From assembly GCF_008728515.1 (NCBI RefSeq), contig NC_044978.1, positions 141,965,787 to 142,029,786 on the forward strand: a stretch of DNA of 64,000 bases, written 5' to 3'. The notes beneath the pieces were generated by a model. That model was given only the letters and a program-made list of their open reading frames with translations, was not told where the DNA came from and searched no databases. This document shows positions 1 through 12,304 of this stretch, piece after piece. A program made the position numbers and the translations under genes. The stretch's first letter is position 1, and every line of letters begins with the position of its first letter. This DNA comes from Papio anubis. Lineage: Eukaryota > Chordata > Mammalia > Primates > Cercopithecidae.

Positions 1-690
1 TAAGTTCCTTTATACACAGTTTTTTGAGGGTTTTTAACAAGAAGAAATGTTGAATTTTATCAAATGCTTTTTCAGCATCAATTGAAATGATCTTATGGTT
101 TTTATCCTTCATTCTGTTGATATGATGTATCACATTGATTGATTTGCATGTGTTGAACCATCCTTGCATCTCAGGTATAAATCTCACTTGGTCATGATGA
201 ATGACCTTTTTAATGTATCACTGAATTTGGTTTGCCAGTACTTTGTTGAAGACTTATGAATCAACAGTCATCAGAAGTACTGGCCTGTAGTTTTATTTTT
301 TTGATGTGTCTGTGTCTAGTTTTGATATTAGGGTAATACTGGCTTTATAGAATAAGTTTGGATGTATTCTCATCTCTTCTATTTTCCAAAATAGTTTGAG
401 TAGGATATGGTATTAGTTCTTCTTTAAATGGTAGAATTCAGCAGTGAAGGCTTTGGGTCCCAGGATTTTGTTTACTGGGAGAATTTGTATTATGGCTTTG
501 ATCTTATTACTCGTTGTTGGTCTGTTCAGGTTTTGGATTTCTTTATGGTTCAATCTAGGTAGGTTATATGTGTCTAGAAATTTGTTCATTTCTTCTAGAT
601 TTTCTATTTTGGGCATATAGTTGCTTATAGGTGCCATTAATTGTCCAGGGATATTTGTAACTAGAGACGCATCAGTGATAAATTCACCTA
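1..690 (-). mobile_element. L1 ORF2 fragment (reverse-transcriptase N-terminal region), antisense
   Basis: The minus strand reads as L1 ORF2: the frame at 637-413 includes KIENLEEMNKFLDTYNLPRL and a following FTAEFYHL. Further left the complement encodes IISIDAEKAF, the segment before the RT core. The frame is interrupted by stops and shifts, and the element runs off the left edge of the window. It is an old, inactive copy. Confidence 0.85.
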
Positions 691-1138
691 TCTCTGTTTC
701 ACATATATGTGGTCAAGATACTGATTTGTTTGGTGGTCAAATCTGTTGATAGATTACTAATTTACAGTAAAATTTTATTTACAGTTTATTTTGAAGTTAT
801 ATTCTAATTCAGTAAATCACATAATTGTTTAAAGGAAGAATTACTTATGGCCTTAAAGGGAAAGGAAAACCTTAAGGTAACATTTAAGGGAGAAAAAGTA
901 ACTCAGTGTTTTAGCAGGAAAAAACAAGAATTCCAGCTATATCAAGCAGCACTGATAATTCATAAATGTTACAAGAACAAGGGTCGAAGACAGAAACACA
1001 TAACATTTTCATCTCATGAAGACAAAGAACTTAAAAGTCCTAACTAAAGAAACAGCATATCTGTTGCTTAACAGATATGTCAACAGTTAAGAACATGGGA
1101 AGAACTTTAAAAGGTTTTGATATATTTCTGCGATATCA

Positions 1139-1184
<46 letters not shown>

Positions 1185-2540
1185 TCACTTGGAAATGCAG
1201 CCCTTCCTTATTTAAAAAAAGCACTAATTTTCTAGGCAAAGGGGGCTAATATCTAGACCAAAATTAATTAATTAATTAATTAAAATCTCTCTCCTCCATG
1301 TTTAGGTAGGAAGAACCTATCTCAGATATGCTCAATAAAAAGCAGAAAAATGATTACAGACAGAAAGGGCACTAAAGTAACAACAAAAAAATGGTACAGC
1401 ATCAACTTCTCATGAAATGGCTTCTGTGATGAGAGGTACCCATTATGTAGGGTAGAAACAGTATGATTCTAAGACCATTGAAAGGAGAAGACAAGGAGAA
1501 AATATGAGACTATAATATTATATAACTTTAATAAAGAAAGGATGAATCTAAAATGATTAAGGTGCATCTCAGCCCACAATGTGCTCCACCACCACAGGAA
1601 GTCATGCAACAGATGAAGAGAAGAGGCTAAGAAGGCGTGTTAATGCACTCATAGGCAGACTCTGACCTTTACAGCTTGGCATTTCAATAGCTACTATTAG
1701 AAGTGCCTTTTAAAATGTTTTTTATTATGTTCATATACAAAGCCATTCTAAATAACACATATTATTCCATATTGTGTTTTTTAAATGTAGTTTAAATGTA
1801 CATTTTGAAATGTTGAACTGTAATTGGAGAATGCTGGAAAAATATTTTCTGTAATAGATAATAGAGCTTCCAGGTCAGTTTTTGTGGTAACTTAGGCAGG
1901 GTCTAGATACTTTTAAGGTTTTCAAAAACTTCTTGAAATATCTTCAGATTAAGATAAAAATAAATTATGTCATACATCCCTTTTAGTAAGGGGAGGGTTT
2001 GCACACACATAAAAATAATAACTGGGAGATTCCCTGAAGTCTTGTCCAAATTGCACTGCATTGCCTAAGATGCTATCAGAGGAGAGGAGACATTATATCC
2101 TACACAAAAATCAGGCTAACTGAAAATAGAAAATTGAATTATAAGTGACAAGAGGAAGATCATTAAACATTTAAATTGTCACTTTAAGAATAGGGTGAAA
2201 TTCAATCTAAAAGTAATGAAAGTACACCAAATGAGCAAAGACTGTATAGATAAGGAATAGAAACTTAGACTTCAAATGGGAGGGTAAAAAAATTATTTGT
2301 TGATGTTACTTTGTTTTGGTTTTTGAAAATCATATTTTATTTTAAACATTAGTTTTAAATATGATAAGAAATTACTTACTAGTAATTATTATTATTACTT
2401 AAAATAATAAATAAATACATTAGAAAACATTGATAATTATGCCCACGGGATAAATATATAAACCTTTGTTAGATTCAGCAAGAATGAGGAAAGGATGGAG
2501 CTGCATTCATTGGTAGACTACCAACTAGACTTATGTCGTT
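691..2540. other. Intergenic, mostly unique AT-rich sequence
   Basis: No gene or recognisable element beyond two simple repeats, (CA)n at 1142-1180 and (TTAA)n at about 1264-1283. A 66-codon frame at 847-1047 is Lys-rich, has no recognised similarity and looks like chance. Confidence 0.6.
1142..1180. repeat. (CA)n microsatellite, about 19-20 units
   Basis: Uninterrupted CA dinucleotides followed by a short TCAC run. The length is typical of polymorphic dinucleotide loci. Confidence 0.95.
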
Positions 2541-2544
2541 ACAA

Positions 2545-2735
2545 AGCACTTTAAATGTGGCTAGTCCAAGTTGAGATGTGCTGTAAAGGTAAAATATCCA
2601 TAGCATTTCACAGGCTTAGTATGAAAAAAAAAGTAAGCTATGTTAATAATGTTTTATATTGATCATATGTTGAAATGAATATTTTTTGGATATATTGAGC
2701 TAAATAAAATGTATTATTAATTTCACCTGTGTGTA
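2545..2735 (+). mobile_element. hAT-type MITE fragment
   Basis: The segment with aatgtggctagtccaagttg, a gatgtgctgt motif and a ttggatatattgagctaaa tail belongs to the same family as the element at 13.78 kb. I recognise it as a primate hAT-derived MER element but cannot name the subfamily with certainty. Confidence 0.55.
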
Positions 2736-2780
2736 GTAAGGAATTTAATCTTGCCCAAAGAGAAGTTTGGCCTTTGTGTT

Positions 2781-2828
2781 CAGCTCTTGGGAGGTTATCT
2801 TACTCGGCTCTTGGGAGGTTATCTCAGC
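2781..2828. repeat. Two-copy 24-bp tandem repeat
   Basis: The core gctcttgggaggttatct occurs twice with a 24-bp offset (2781-2804 and 2805-2828), with mismatches only near the unit ends. Confidence 0.8.
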
Positions 2829-2892
2829 CCTTGTAATGTCCTGCCTGTTAAGAGTGTTTTTGTTTACCTGGAAGTCCTGGGCTATAGAAGAC

Positions 2893-3251
2893 TGTATTAG
2901 TCCACTTTCACATGGCTATAAAGATACTACCTGAGACCAGGTAATTTGTAAATAAAAGAGGTGTAATTGACTCACAGTTCTGCATGGCTGGAGAAGCCTT
3001 GGGAAACTTAAAATCATGGCAGAAGGCAAATGGGAAGCAAGGCATGTCTTACATGGCAGCAGGAGAGAGAGAGAGCCAGAGGAAACTGCCACTTTTAAAC
3101 CATCAGATCTTGTAAGAACTCCCTATCACAAGAACAGCATGCGGGAACCGTTCCCATGATCCAGTCACCTCCCATCATGTCCCTCCCTTCACATGTGGGG
3201 ATTACAGTTCAAGATCAGATTTGAGTGGGGACGCAGAGCCAAACTATATCA
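2893..3251 (-). mobile_element. Solo THE1/MST-type MaLR LTR
   Basis: Reads on the minus strand as TGATATxG...TA(A/G)TACA. Diagnostic internal blocks are gactcacagttctgcatgg, atcatggcagaaggcaa and caagatcagatttgagtggg. TG...CA termini are intact. The flanking 5-mers aagac and cagac differ at one base and may be a decayed target duplication. No internal region is present. Confidence 0.85.
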
Positions 3252-3555
3252 CAGACAGTATAATAATATCATTCATAATGGGGCTCGAATCATATGGGAT
3301 CAGCTGAAACTTGAGAGGGGCTGGAGACTGAGATCAGTCACTTGGGCAGCCAACCATGTGTATATGACTAAGTTCCAATAAAACTCTGGATGCTGAGTGC
3401 CAGAAGAGCTTCCCTATTTGCCAATACTCTGTGTATATTGCCATACCCTGATGCTGGGAATGTTGATACTGTGCCTGACTCTACTTGGAGAGGGCAATTG
3501 GAAGCTCCAGGGATGAAATGTTCCTGGACTGTGCCCCATGTGTCTAATCCCTTGA

Positions 3556-3745
3556 CTGACTGCACCATTTGCTAGCTGTGTGAACTTTGTCAAGTCATCT
3601 AATTTACTGTGTATCAGTTTAATTCTGAGTGGAGGTTATAAGAATACTTAGAGGATTGTTGTGAGGATTAAATGGCTTATTATATCCAAAGTGCTTACAA
3701 GAGTGCCTGGCACATGCTATGCAGGGATAAAATACAATCATTGTT
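3556..3745 (+). mobile_element. MIR SINE
   Basis: Core features are gctagctgtgtgaactttg, then ttgtgaggattaaatgg and gtgcctggcacatgctat. This is an ancient mammalian tRNA-derived SINE. Confidence 0.8.
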
Positions 3746-4887
3746 GCCACTGAGTATATGAAGATGTATAAATGGCATCACTGTCCATCTAGTTGTCACT
3801 AATTCCTCCCCTTTATCTTTTTTCTTTTTAACCAGTAGGATGATTATATCACTCTTTCTTCTAAAATACTGTGATAAATCCCCACTACTTACTTTGGATT
3901 ACAGCCTATCTTTGGCCTTATTTCCCTTCGCTCCCTCTGTATTCCAGTTGTATCAATTTACTCAAATTCCTCTAAAAATACCAAGTTTTTTTTTCTGAAT
4001 AAACCTCCAGCTAGGAATACTATTTTTTGGCCCAAATCCTCCACTTGTCTTTCATCTTGGCCTTGCATGCCATCAAAATCTGTCCAGAATTCTCTTTCTT
4101 GGCTGGTTCCCTTGGCATTTGTTTATATTGCTGTCATGGCATTGTCACCTTGTATTATTTGTCTGCTCTGGATATCTCCTGTTTGCCCTTCCCAGTCCAC
4201 TCTTCATCCTTCTACAGTCTTCTTTGTGTTCTCAGAATGCTGACCCATATGAAATGAAAAATGAGCTCCCTGCTCTCTATGTGGCTTTTGGTTGCATTTA
4301 ACGAAGTGATGATCACTGACGAAAAATAAAATAGGAGAAGAATAAGATTGGAGTGTTTATTTTTCCCTTGCTTCCTTCCTGCTAGATTGCTCTAGGTCGA
4401 TGCCTCTTTACCAAAGCCCACAGCCTCTTCAAACAGCTTTCTTCGTACAGCTTTATCTCTGAGGTTCCAGCGACCGCTTCCTCCCCTTACCCTTCAGACT
4501 TAGACATAGCAATGGCTTCTGCTCTTACTAGTAAAAGTGCTTCCTTTGTGTCTTTCTTTTCTTAAGCTCTAGACACACTAAGTCTTGGTGATTACACAGC
4601 AGGAGTGTGTGCCATCCATTTCCTACCTAGACCCTAATACAATCCTTATGGTGCCCTTTGAGGAAGAAGATTAAATAAGAGAAATTCTAGGATGGAAGGA
4701 ACAAATAGGAGATATTAATTCAGAATATATATTTTGAATATTCCTTTTTTATTTTATTGATAAAATAAACAATTAACATTTTGCTCTTCTTCATATTCTT
4801 TTCTTTAAGGTGTTAAAAAGCACATTTGATATGTTATCTCATTAATCCTGGCCAGGCTGCACCAGGCAGCAGAACAAATTATTATCT
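3746..4887. other. Unique sequence, possibly with old L2 3' end
   Basis: 3880-4290 is rich in phrases resembling an L2 3' end in sense orientation (for example ccatcaaaatctgtccagaa). Two overlapping short frames at 4027-4301 have no recognisable protein similarity. Nothing else is supported. Confidence 0.35.
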
Positions 4888-4899
4888 AAAGACAGGATA

Positions 4900-5215
4900 A
4901 GCTGGGCACAGTGGTTCATGCCTATAATCCCAGCACTTTGAGAAGCCGAAGCAGGTGGATCAAGAGGTCAAGAGATTGAGACCATCCTGGCCAACATGGT
5001 GAAACACCATCTCTACTAAAAATACAAAAATTAGCTGGACATTGTGGCGCATCCCTGTAGTCCCAGCTACTTGGGAAGCTAAGGCAGCAGAATCGCTTGA
5101 ACCCAGGAGGCAGAGGTTGCAGTTAGCTGAGATTGCGCCACTGTACTCCAGCCTGGTGACAGAGTGAGGCTCTGTCTCAAAAATAAATAAATAAAGAGAT
5201 AAATAAATAAATAAT
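4900..5215 (+). mobile_element. AluS-like element
   Basis: Full-length Alu from gctgggcacagtgg to a (AAAT)n-rich tail. It is flanked by a 12-bp target-site duplication, aaagacaggata, at 4888-4899 and 5216-5227. Substitutions at many CpG sites indicate middle age. Confidence 0.97.
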
Positions 5216-5227
5216 AAAGACAGGATA

Positions 5228-7412
5228 TAGAACCAGGAAAGGGATGTGAGGCAGAAAGCAGAAACCAACATCTTAGTGTAAGGGGAGCAAGATTTGTACT
5301 AAGATACAGGATTTTAAATACCAGTACAAGAAAAGTGACAAACCATCCAAAAAAACAGGACCAGGGAATAGACTCAAGTTTCAAGGTAAAAGAACTGCTG
5401 GGAGAATGCTGCTAAAATCTGAGGTTCTGCATCAATTTTGAAGGTGAGCTGGGTGCCTGTCACTTAGAAAACATCACATAAATATTTATTGAAAGGATTG
5501 GAAATGAAATAATGAATACATGCCAGAGTAGGAGGCCTTTACTGATCTTCTATTAAGGATCCTTTTTCAGCTGTCAGATCTTGATATGTGCTGTGTGAGG
5601 ATTTAAGGTAAAGGAAGGAAATAACTCACAGTTATTGATTGCTTAGTGTGTGCTGGGCACAATCTGGGGGCTTTTAATTTTTAATAAAATTTGAGTATAT
5701 AAATATTAAAACATCATTTTTATATGGCGATATTGAGGCTCCCACAGAATAAGTAAGCAGTCCAATGTGAAACATCCAGAAGTCGGGCTGACATTTCCAA
5801 AAGCCATGCAAACCTTAGGCTGATGGAATGTCCGCAGCTATTGGGGACATCTACTTATTCTAATCCCTAGACTAGGATACACATTTCTAGACATGACTGA
5901 TTTCATATAGGCAGGAAATGGAATGAACTTAGAAAAATGGTTACTTGATCTCATTCCATGCCTTTGCTCTCAAATGCTGATTCCTTTAGGGTCCTAAGTG
6001 CAACAAAAAATATTTTACCTGAAAGAGTTTGGCCTAAAAATCTAAACACACTCTAGGTTCTTTGATATGAAACCTTCTGGAAAGCAAGGTGGGCCATTTC
6101 TCGAGCTCTTTAGGTGATATCATTTCTTTTATTCACAATATGTTCAAAGAAGACTAGTTCTGCCTCTCTGCCAAGGCTAAACCCCTCATCAGCTCTCTTG
6201 ATCCCATCTTTCTTTAGGCTTTTCTCCACTAAAGAGCCTTTCTTTAACTTTCTCACTATTTCTACAGTCTGTTTTCATCTCAACCTGTAGGCATCCTTAG
6301 TTTTCCTGCCTCCAAATTCTTTATTTTAACCCTGACAGTACATTCTCAATTATTCTTCCCCCAACCAAATTCTCTCTGCCAACGCAACTCTATCCTTTAC
6401 ACGTAAACTTCTATCCTCACATCAAAGTAATGCAAACCTGGATACAAATACAAATACAAACTTTAATAGTTATTAGCTGTGTGATTTTGGGTAACTGACT
6501 CAATATCCATAACTCTCTGTTTCCTGGTTTGCAAATCAAGGATAATGTTACCAACATCCCTTATGGAACTGCTTTTATTAAGTTGTAAATTAATGTTTGG
6601 TCTTCAGCTCTTAGGATAAGTAAATTTTCTGGTACCCTTAATCTGCTAGTACAAGTACCTTAAATATATCATTTGAGATAGTGATCATTATCTTATATTC
6701 AATCTGCCTTACATATTGAAACATTTAACAAATCAATTTTCTTTCCCAAGTGGATTGGTAATTTCTTTTTTCTTTTTGGTAATTTGAATCATTTGACCGG
6801 CCACATTTTCTTTCCTCTAGGAAGCTCATATGTCACACGAGTCCAATTTGGGTCAAATTTAATAACCTAGTACACTATGAAATGTGTAATTGTGTTCTAC
6901 ATTTCTTACCTATCTCAGTTTTGTATATTATATTTTCTCTGTCCTGATTTTAAACTATTTACATTGTTCTATAAGCCATTTTTTTGAAATAAGGGCATGG
7001 TTTGATAGATGAATACATAGATGGATAAGTTAATAGATAAGTGGATAGATAGATTAGTTAGACAGTATTATTACTAGGCCTTGTTTTGCTCATGCTATAT
7101 TTTCATTTTGAAACTGTCATCCAAGTCTATCAATGTTACGTCTATCTTTTAGAGTCTATCTGTTATACCCACTACCCAGTTATTTTCGTGTTCTTTAGTC
7201 CTTCAACCAGAAGTGCTCTCTCTCTTTCCACGTACCCTCATATCACTTTCTGTATTCTTCTGTTGCAACATTTACCTTATTCCTCTCTGTAATTCAATCT
7301 CTAGTTATTTGTGGACTTGTCTAATTCTCCCTTCCCATGCTGTACATTTTTAATGACAGGGTATATGTCCTATCCACTTTTATGACCCACAGTGTACTTA
7401 GTAGAGTACATA
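5228..7412. other. Intergenic stretch with MIR remnants
   Basis: Minus-strand MIR-like sequence lies near 5600-5810 (tgtgtgctgggcacaatctg) and plus-strand MIR near 6465-6590 (agctgtgtgattttgggtaa). A GATA-rich run is at 7005-7060. The rest appears unique, with no gene. Confidence 0.5.
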
Positions 7413-8000
7413 CAGTCATGTTCCAGATAATGACATTTTGATCATTGATGGGCTGCATATATGACTGTCGTCCCACAAGATTATAATGGAGCTGAAGATG
7501 ATGTAGCCATTGTAATATTGTAGTGCAATGCATTACTCCTGTGTTTGTGGTGATGCTGGTGTAAACAAAGTTGCTGTGCTGCCAGTCACATAAAAGCATG
7601 CAGTAATGCAATAATGTCCTAGCCTTCACATTCACTCACCAGTCACTCACTGATTTATCCAGAGTGACTTCCACTTCTGAAAGCACCATTCATGGTAAGT
7701 ACCCTATACCAGTGTACCATTTTTAGTCTTTGATACCATATTTTTATTGTACTTTTTCTGAGTTTTAGTAGATTTAGATACACAAATAGCATTGTGTTAC
7801 AATTGCCTGCAGTATTCAATACACTAATATGCTGTACAGGTTTGTAGCCGAGGAGCAATATGCCCTACCATATATCCTAGGTGTGTAGCAGGCTATACCA
7901 TCTAGGTTTGTGTAAGTACACTCTATGATGTTCCCACATGACAAAATCACCTAATGACATATCTCAAAATGTATCCCCATTGGTAAGCAATACATGGCTG
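7413..8000. mobile_element. TIR DNA transposon remnant, probably TcMar-Tigger type
   Basis: Left end CAGTCATGT follows a TA dinucleotide, and the right end is its imperfect inverse (complement CAGCCATGT, 8 of 9 matching). Internal sequence (gctgtacaggtttgtagcc, taggtttgtgtaagtacact) matches a common primate non-autonomous TIR element I recognise. The 104- and 67-codon frames on the minus strand inside it are chance. Confidence 0.65.
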
Positions 8001-8720
8001 TCATTTATTTTCAATAAATACTTGAATTTTATTGAAATGGAATTGGTATGAACTGAAATTGTAAAGCTGCTTCAAAATTAATCAAAACTGTGTACATGAG
8101 TAAAAGTTAAATGCCATCTTTTTTGATATTTGCACTGAAGTAACTGATTGTTTCCTTTTATTTGATGAATTTCCCCAAGATTAGGCAGAAAATTTCAAAA
8201 TTTCTGGTTTCATGAATGGTCAATTATCCAATATTATCCAATTTGTATAATATTGGTCAATTTTCCAATATTTGAATAAATAAATGAGTAATATGTAGTA
8301 AATGAGAGTAACATGGGTAATATTTTTTAAATGAGCATAATGAGTACTCCTAGACAAAAAGCCAATACTTCTGCAGGGAGAAGAATGAACTTTGGAAAGC
8401 AGAGATAAAAATTTATGCAGTGGAACTATATGCATCATATGATGATCAGAGTAGAGAACATTGCTGAAAAACTGGGTAACAAGTAAATGTTTAAGTGTTC
8501 ACAGACATATTTGTGTTTACTAGGTCAATATCTAAAGATGAAAAGAAATGATTCACTGAAGGAGAATTAAGGCTTGCAGATGTTGTAAGGGGTGTTAAAA
8601 AATGAGGTAGACGGTAGTTCTGTATTAACTAGAGTAAAGGCAAATTAGCTAAAGCCATTTATTAGAGCAGAATAAATGATCATGATGAAAAAAATGGAAA
8701 TTCTTATTCAAATGAAGTAT
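8001..8720. other. Unique AT-rich sequence
   Basis: No repeat or gene recognised. 8220-8290 has short repeated ccaatatt words. Confidence 0.5.
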
Positions 8721-9586
8721 TGTAGGATCTGGCCAGCAACCCGCAATGCAAAGGGGCTCTCTCTTTGTTCACAGGTGGATCAGCAGGTCGAGAAATAGTA
8801 GACACACACAAGATAGTGAAAGCTGTGTCCAGGGAGGTCACTGCCTTCTGGTCCCGTGGTGCCGCCAATGCACTGGATATACCAACATTTATTATTAAGT
8901 TTAGTGAGGGCAGGGGTAGGTTAGTGAGGGATTTAGCGTCATTTGATTATGAGGTGAGATGGTCACATGGGGATGAAGTAATTCTTTAACATAACATCTG
9001 TATGCAGAAGTACAGTATACAGAAATAAGGATTTACAATATAGTGTGTGCATCAGTAATTTCTAACAGAGCCTTAAAACAGAAGCACAGTCTTTCCATAA
9101 CCTATGATTAGCAAGATATTAATCAGCAGTAACAGTTGCAGCAAAAGCTGGTTACAAACAATCCATAGAAACAGGATGTGAAGCTACACAACCAGTTAGA
9201 CCAGAAATTCTCAGAAGGGAGTATGCCTTAACCCTAAAGAGGCCTAGAAGAGCTGTGGCAAGATGAGGCCGTTTATAGCCCTATCTTATCCATATGGACA
9301 GGTGCCCCCCATGCGTCCATTTATAGGCTCTCCACAAGGGTCGCATTCTATTCCCAGAGCTATGAACATCTGCTTTTCTGGGATAGGAATCTTGGTGATG
9401 TGAAACCTCCCTGACTGCACGTCCGTTCATAGGCTCTCTGCAGGGGGAAGCACATCACGTGCTCATCCTGGCAATCCAACCTGGCATTGTCTTTATACAA
9501 AATTACTGCATGCAATTTTGTATTTACAGTAATCAGGAGCATTTCATCTTTTATTTCGTAGCAATAGTTCAGGGGGTCTCCCTACA
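8721..9586 (-). mobile_element. Solo class-II (ERVK/HML-type) LTR, 866 bp
   Basis: TG...CA termini (TGTAGG at the left, CCTACA at the right). On the minus strand it has TATA-like motifs (CTATAAA, near 9320 and 9275), an AATAAA about 170 bp before its 3' end (near 8895) and a terminus resembling HML-type LTRs. The hexamer atgaag occurs immediately right of the element (9587-9592) and 3 nt before its left end (8712-8717). A 6-bp duplication is the ERVK size. No internal proviral sequence remains. Family name uncertain (LTR14-like). Confidence 0.75.
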
Positions 9587-9779
9587 ATGAAGGAAACACT
9601 TGACTGTCCTTTCAAGTCTTTGAGTATTGGCTTAAGATTTCAGATAGCCATACTCCTGAATTAGCTGCTTGTGCATGTGTGTGTACCTCTTTGTGTATAT
9701 GCGTCCCATACATCACGATTAGGTATGCTAAACCTACAGAATATGTGCCACAGCAAAATGCTATGGCTCTACTCACAGA

Positions 9780-10168
9780 ATTTTCCCCATGTAAATATTA
9801 TAGGGGGTATAATGGTGTTTGATTCTCGCAGCTTTTGCAGCAGATTGTACTTTCCAACAATGGCCACAATGATATTTTTGGTGCCATATACTCTACTAGA
9901 ATTTCTCCCTCTCCCTTTGAGTAGCAGGATTTTGTTTCTTCCTCTTAAAACTGGGAAGGTTTTGTGGATGCCTTGATTAACAGAATATGATAGAAATGAC
10001 ATTTTGGGATTTTGGGGGTTAGGATATAAAATATGATACCCCTTCTGCCTAGCTCTCTCTTCATGAGTTGTACAGTTTTGGAGTCCTGAGTAACCATGGT
10101 GGACAGACCATGCATACAAACCACACACACACACAGACACACACACATACACACACACACACAAACAC

Positions 10169-10209
<41 letters not shown>

Positions 10210-10438
10210 ACCAGTGTCCAAAGAGCCTCAACTGTTCTAGCCCCAATTGTTTGAGTCTTCACAGCTCAGACAACAGATGATTCCATCCCCAGCCTCTGTC
10301 TTATTTCAGATTTGGGAGGCCTTGAGCAAGAATCAGCCAGCTGAACCCAGAACCACAAAGATAATGGTAAAATTATTGTTATTGAAGCCACCAAGTTTTG
10401 GGGTGCTTTGTTGTGCAACAATATATAACCAGAACAGT
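9780..10438 (+). mobile_element. MLT1-type MaLR LTR, old, interrupted by microsatellite
   Basis: Blocks typical of MLT1E-G LTRs occur in order: gacattttgggattttgggg, cttctgcctagctctctctt, cagatgattccatccccagc, and terminal aagccaccaagttttgggg followed by gcaacaatatataaccagaaca. The middle is expanded by a CA/GA repeat. The 150-, 105- and 101-codon frames across it are repeat artefacts. Confidence 0.65.
10120..10208. repeat. Compound (CA)n-(GA)n microsatellite
   Basis: An interrupted CA tract of about 45 bp passes directly into a GA tract of about 40 bp. The strand bias (all purine in the GA part) makes it prone to slippage and triplex formation. Confidence 0.95.
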
Positions 10439-11898
10439 ATTTCCCAGAAGATATTAGGAAGTGTCCATTTAATAAACTAGTAAACTGATCATAAAAGATA
10501 CTTGCTCTGGGTCACTAAGAAAATCTGTATCATTGTTAAGGCTGGGATTAAAATTCAGTTTCTGTCTCTTGTTCAGACCTCTGTTTCACTCAAGTTATGA
10601 TGGGGAAAAATAAAGCACACCCAAACACTCATTGGCATGAAACTTTATAACATACAATTTACTCAAAAGCTAGATTTTTAAAAACCTGTTTATTGAGCCT
10701 GAATAACGTTGTGTGTTACATCAGGTGTTCATTAGCTGAATTTATACCTTACATTAGAGTGCTCTCCTAGATTAAAGCATTGTACTTTAATTGTATTTTT
10801 AAAGTTTGACTCAACTGATGTACTTTTAAAAATAGAACCTACAGATATATAAATATCAATATTTTCCTACTTAGCAGTACATAGCAAAATTAAATTGTAC
10901 CACTAATGCCTGTGAATCGTCTTATGCTAATTAGCTACAGTGTAGATAAACAATCTGCCTATCATCATTTTAGGCTTTCTGTTTGCAGAGCACTGAACTG
11001 AAAATAAAACAACTGGAGAATAGTACTTGTATTCAACGAATTTGTTACCTATGTAGAGATAGTGATAATTCAGGACACATACAAGCAAAAGATTTTAAAA
11101 AATAGTTCTTTGTACAAGCTATATTTATTTGCTGAGAAAACCAAGAGTAAAGTGATAGACAGAACTTTTTAAAGAAAAAAATTATAAATATTCAGCACAC
11201 TAAAGCACAAGTTTAAAACTCATGCTATAAATTATGCATTTCTAAATATTTAAGCATTCAGTGATATGGTGCTATATTAATTGTATTTGTTGATGAAAAG
11301 TATTAGCAACTACATAAAATCTGTCATATGAAATCATATGAAAAATAGAGATAAACCATAAAAAATTGTCATTTTTTGAGACTTTTTATGAAAGTGGCTA
11401 TTTTATATGGTTCAGCCTGACATATCAATTAGGCGAAGGTACTGTTCCAGCCTCAGACAATTGACCCCTACCAAGGACTTCAATTATTTGACATATATTC
11501 AGCAATCCTTGTATAAAATTCCTATGATAAGAGAAGCTATTTGACTTGTTAATAAATATAAACTATATTTTGTTTTACCAAACTATCAGCATTCCCATCC
11601 ACATTCTACATTTATAACTTTTAATAGTAGATTACTTAAGGACACTTATTTTAAATTTTTGATTGCTTCTCTTTAGGTTTAATATATTTTCCAAACATTT
11701 TACTAACTGTAAATCTTAAATTGAAGGACTAATTTCTTATATTGAATTCACCCAGTGCTCCCATTAGAGACAAGCATGATAGAAAAAGAGTAATATTATC
11801 ATAACACTGTTTTATTTCCATAGTAACTTCAGCTAAGGAGCATAAAATGCCCTATAGTCATTATCTAAATAATCCTCTTGACAAACCTAGTAGATGGG
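10439..11898. other. Largely repeat-free AT-rich stretch
   Basis: Apart from a possible minus-strand MIR at 10495-10610, no transposon is recognisable. Homeodomain/POU-like words occur (ATGCTAATTAG near 10926, ATGCAT, TAATTG). Conservation cannot be judged here. Confidence 0.4.
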
Positions 11899-12062
11899 TG
11901 CTATGATTTGAATGTTTGTGCCGTCCAAAACTCATGTTGAAATTTAATTGCCATTGTAACAGTATTAAGCGGTGGGATCTTTAATAGGTGATTAGGCCAT
12001 GAGGGATCCACAGTCATGGGTGGGTTTAATGCCCTAATAAAGAACTTTCTGGCATGAGCATG

Positions 12063-12098
<36 letters not shown>

Positions 12099-12304
12099 CC
12101 CCCCTCCCCCTCCTCACCCCTCTCTCTTCCCTCTGCCTTCTGGCATTCTGGCATGTAGTGAAGCAGTAAAAAGATCCTTGCCTAATGCTAGAACCTTGAT
12201 CTTGGATTCCTAGCCTCCAGAACTGAGAGAAAACAAATTTTTATTGATTATAAATTACCTAGCCCCATATATTCTGTTATAGCAGTGGAAAGTTTACTAA
12301 CACA
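11899..12304 (+). mobile_element. MST-type MaLR LTR
   Basis: Runs from TGCTATGATTTGAATG to CTAACACA. Internal blocks are aaactcatgttgaaattta, gtattaagcggtgggatctt and agcctccagaactgagag. It contains a CT-rich tract at 12061-12120. No clear target-site duplication. Confidence 0.8.
12061..12128. repeat. (CT)n / C-rich low-complexity tract
   Basis: An expanded CT run grades into CCCCCTCCCC sequence inside the MST LTR, where MaLR LTRs normally have a short CT stretch. Confidence 0.9.

Noticed and set aside
4960..5384. Overlapping 101-103 codon minus-strand frames
   Set aside because: Antisense translation of the Alu at 4900-5215 plus flank.
9769..10280. Several 60-150 codon frames on both strands
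   Set aside because: They are driven by the CA/GA microsatellite (Ser-Leu, Val-Cys and Glu-Arg repeats) and have no coding signal.
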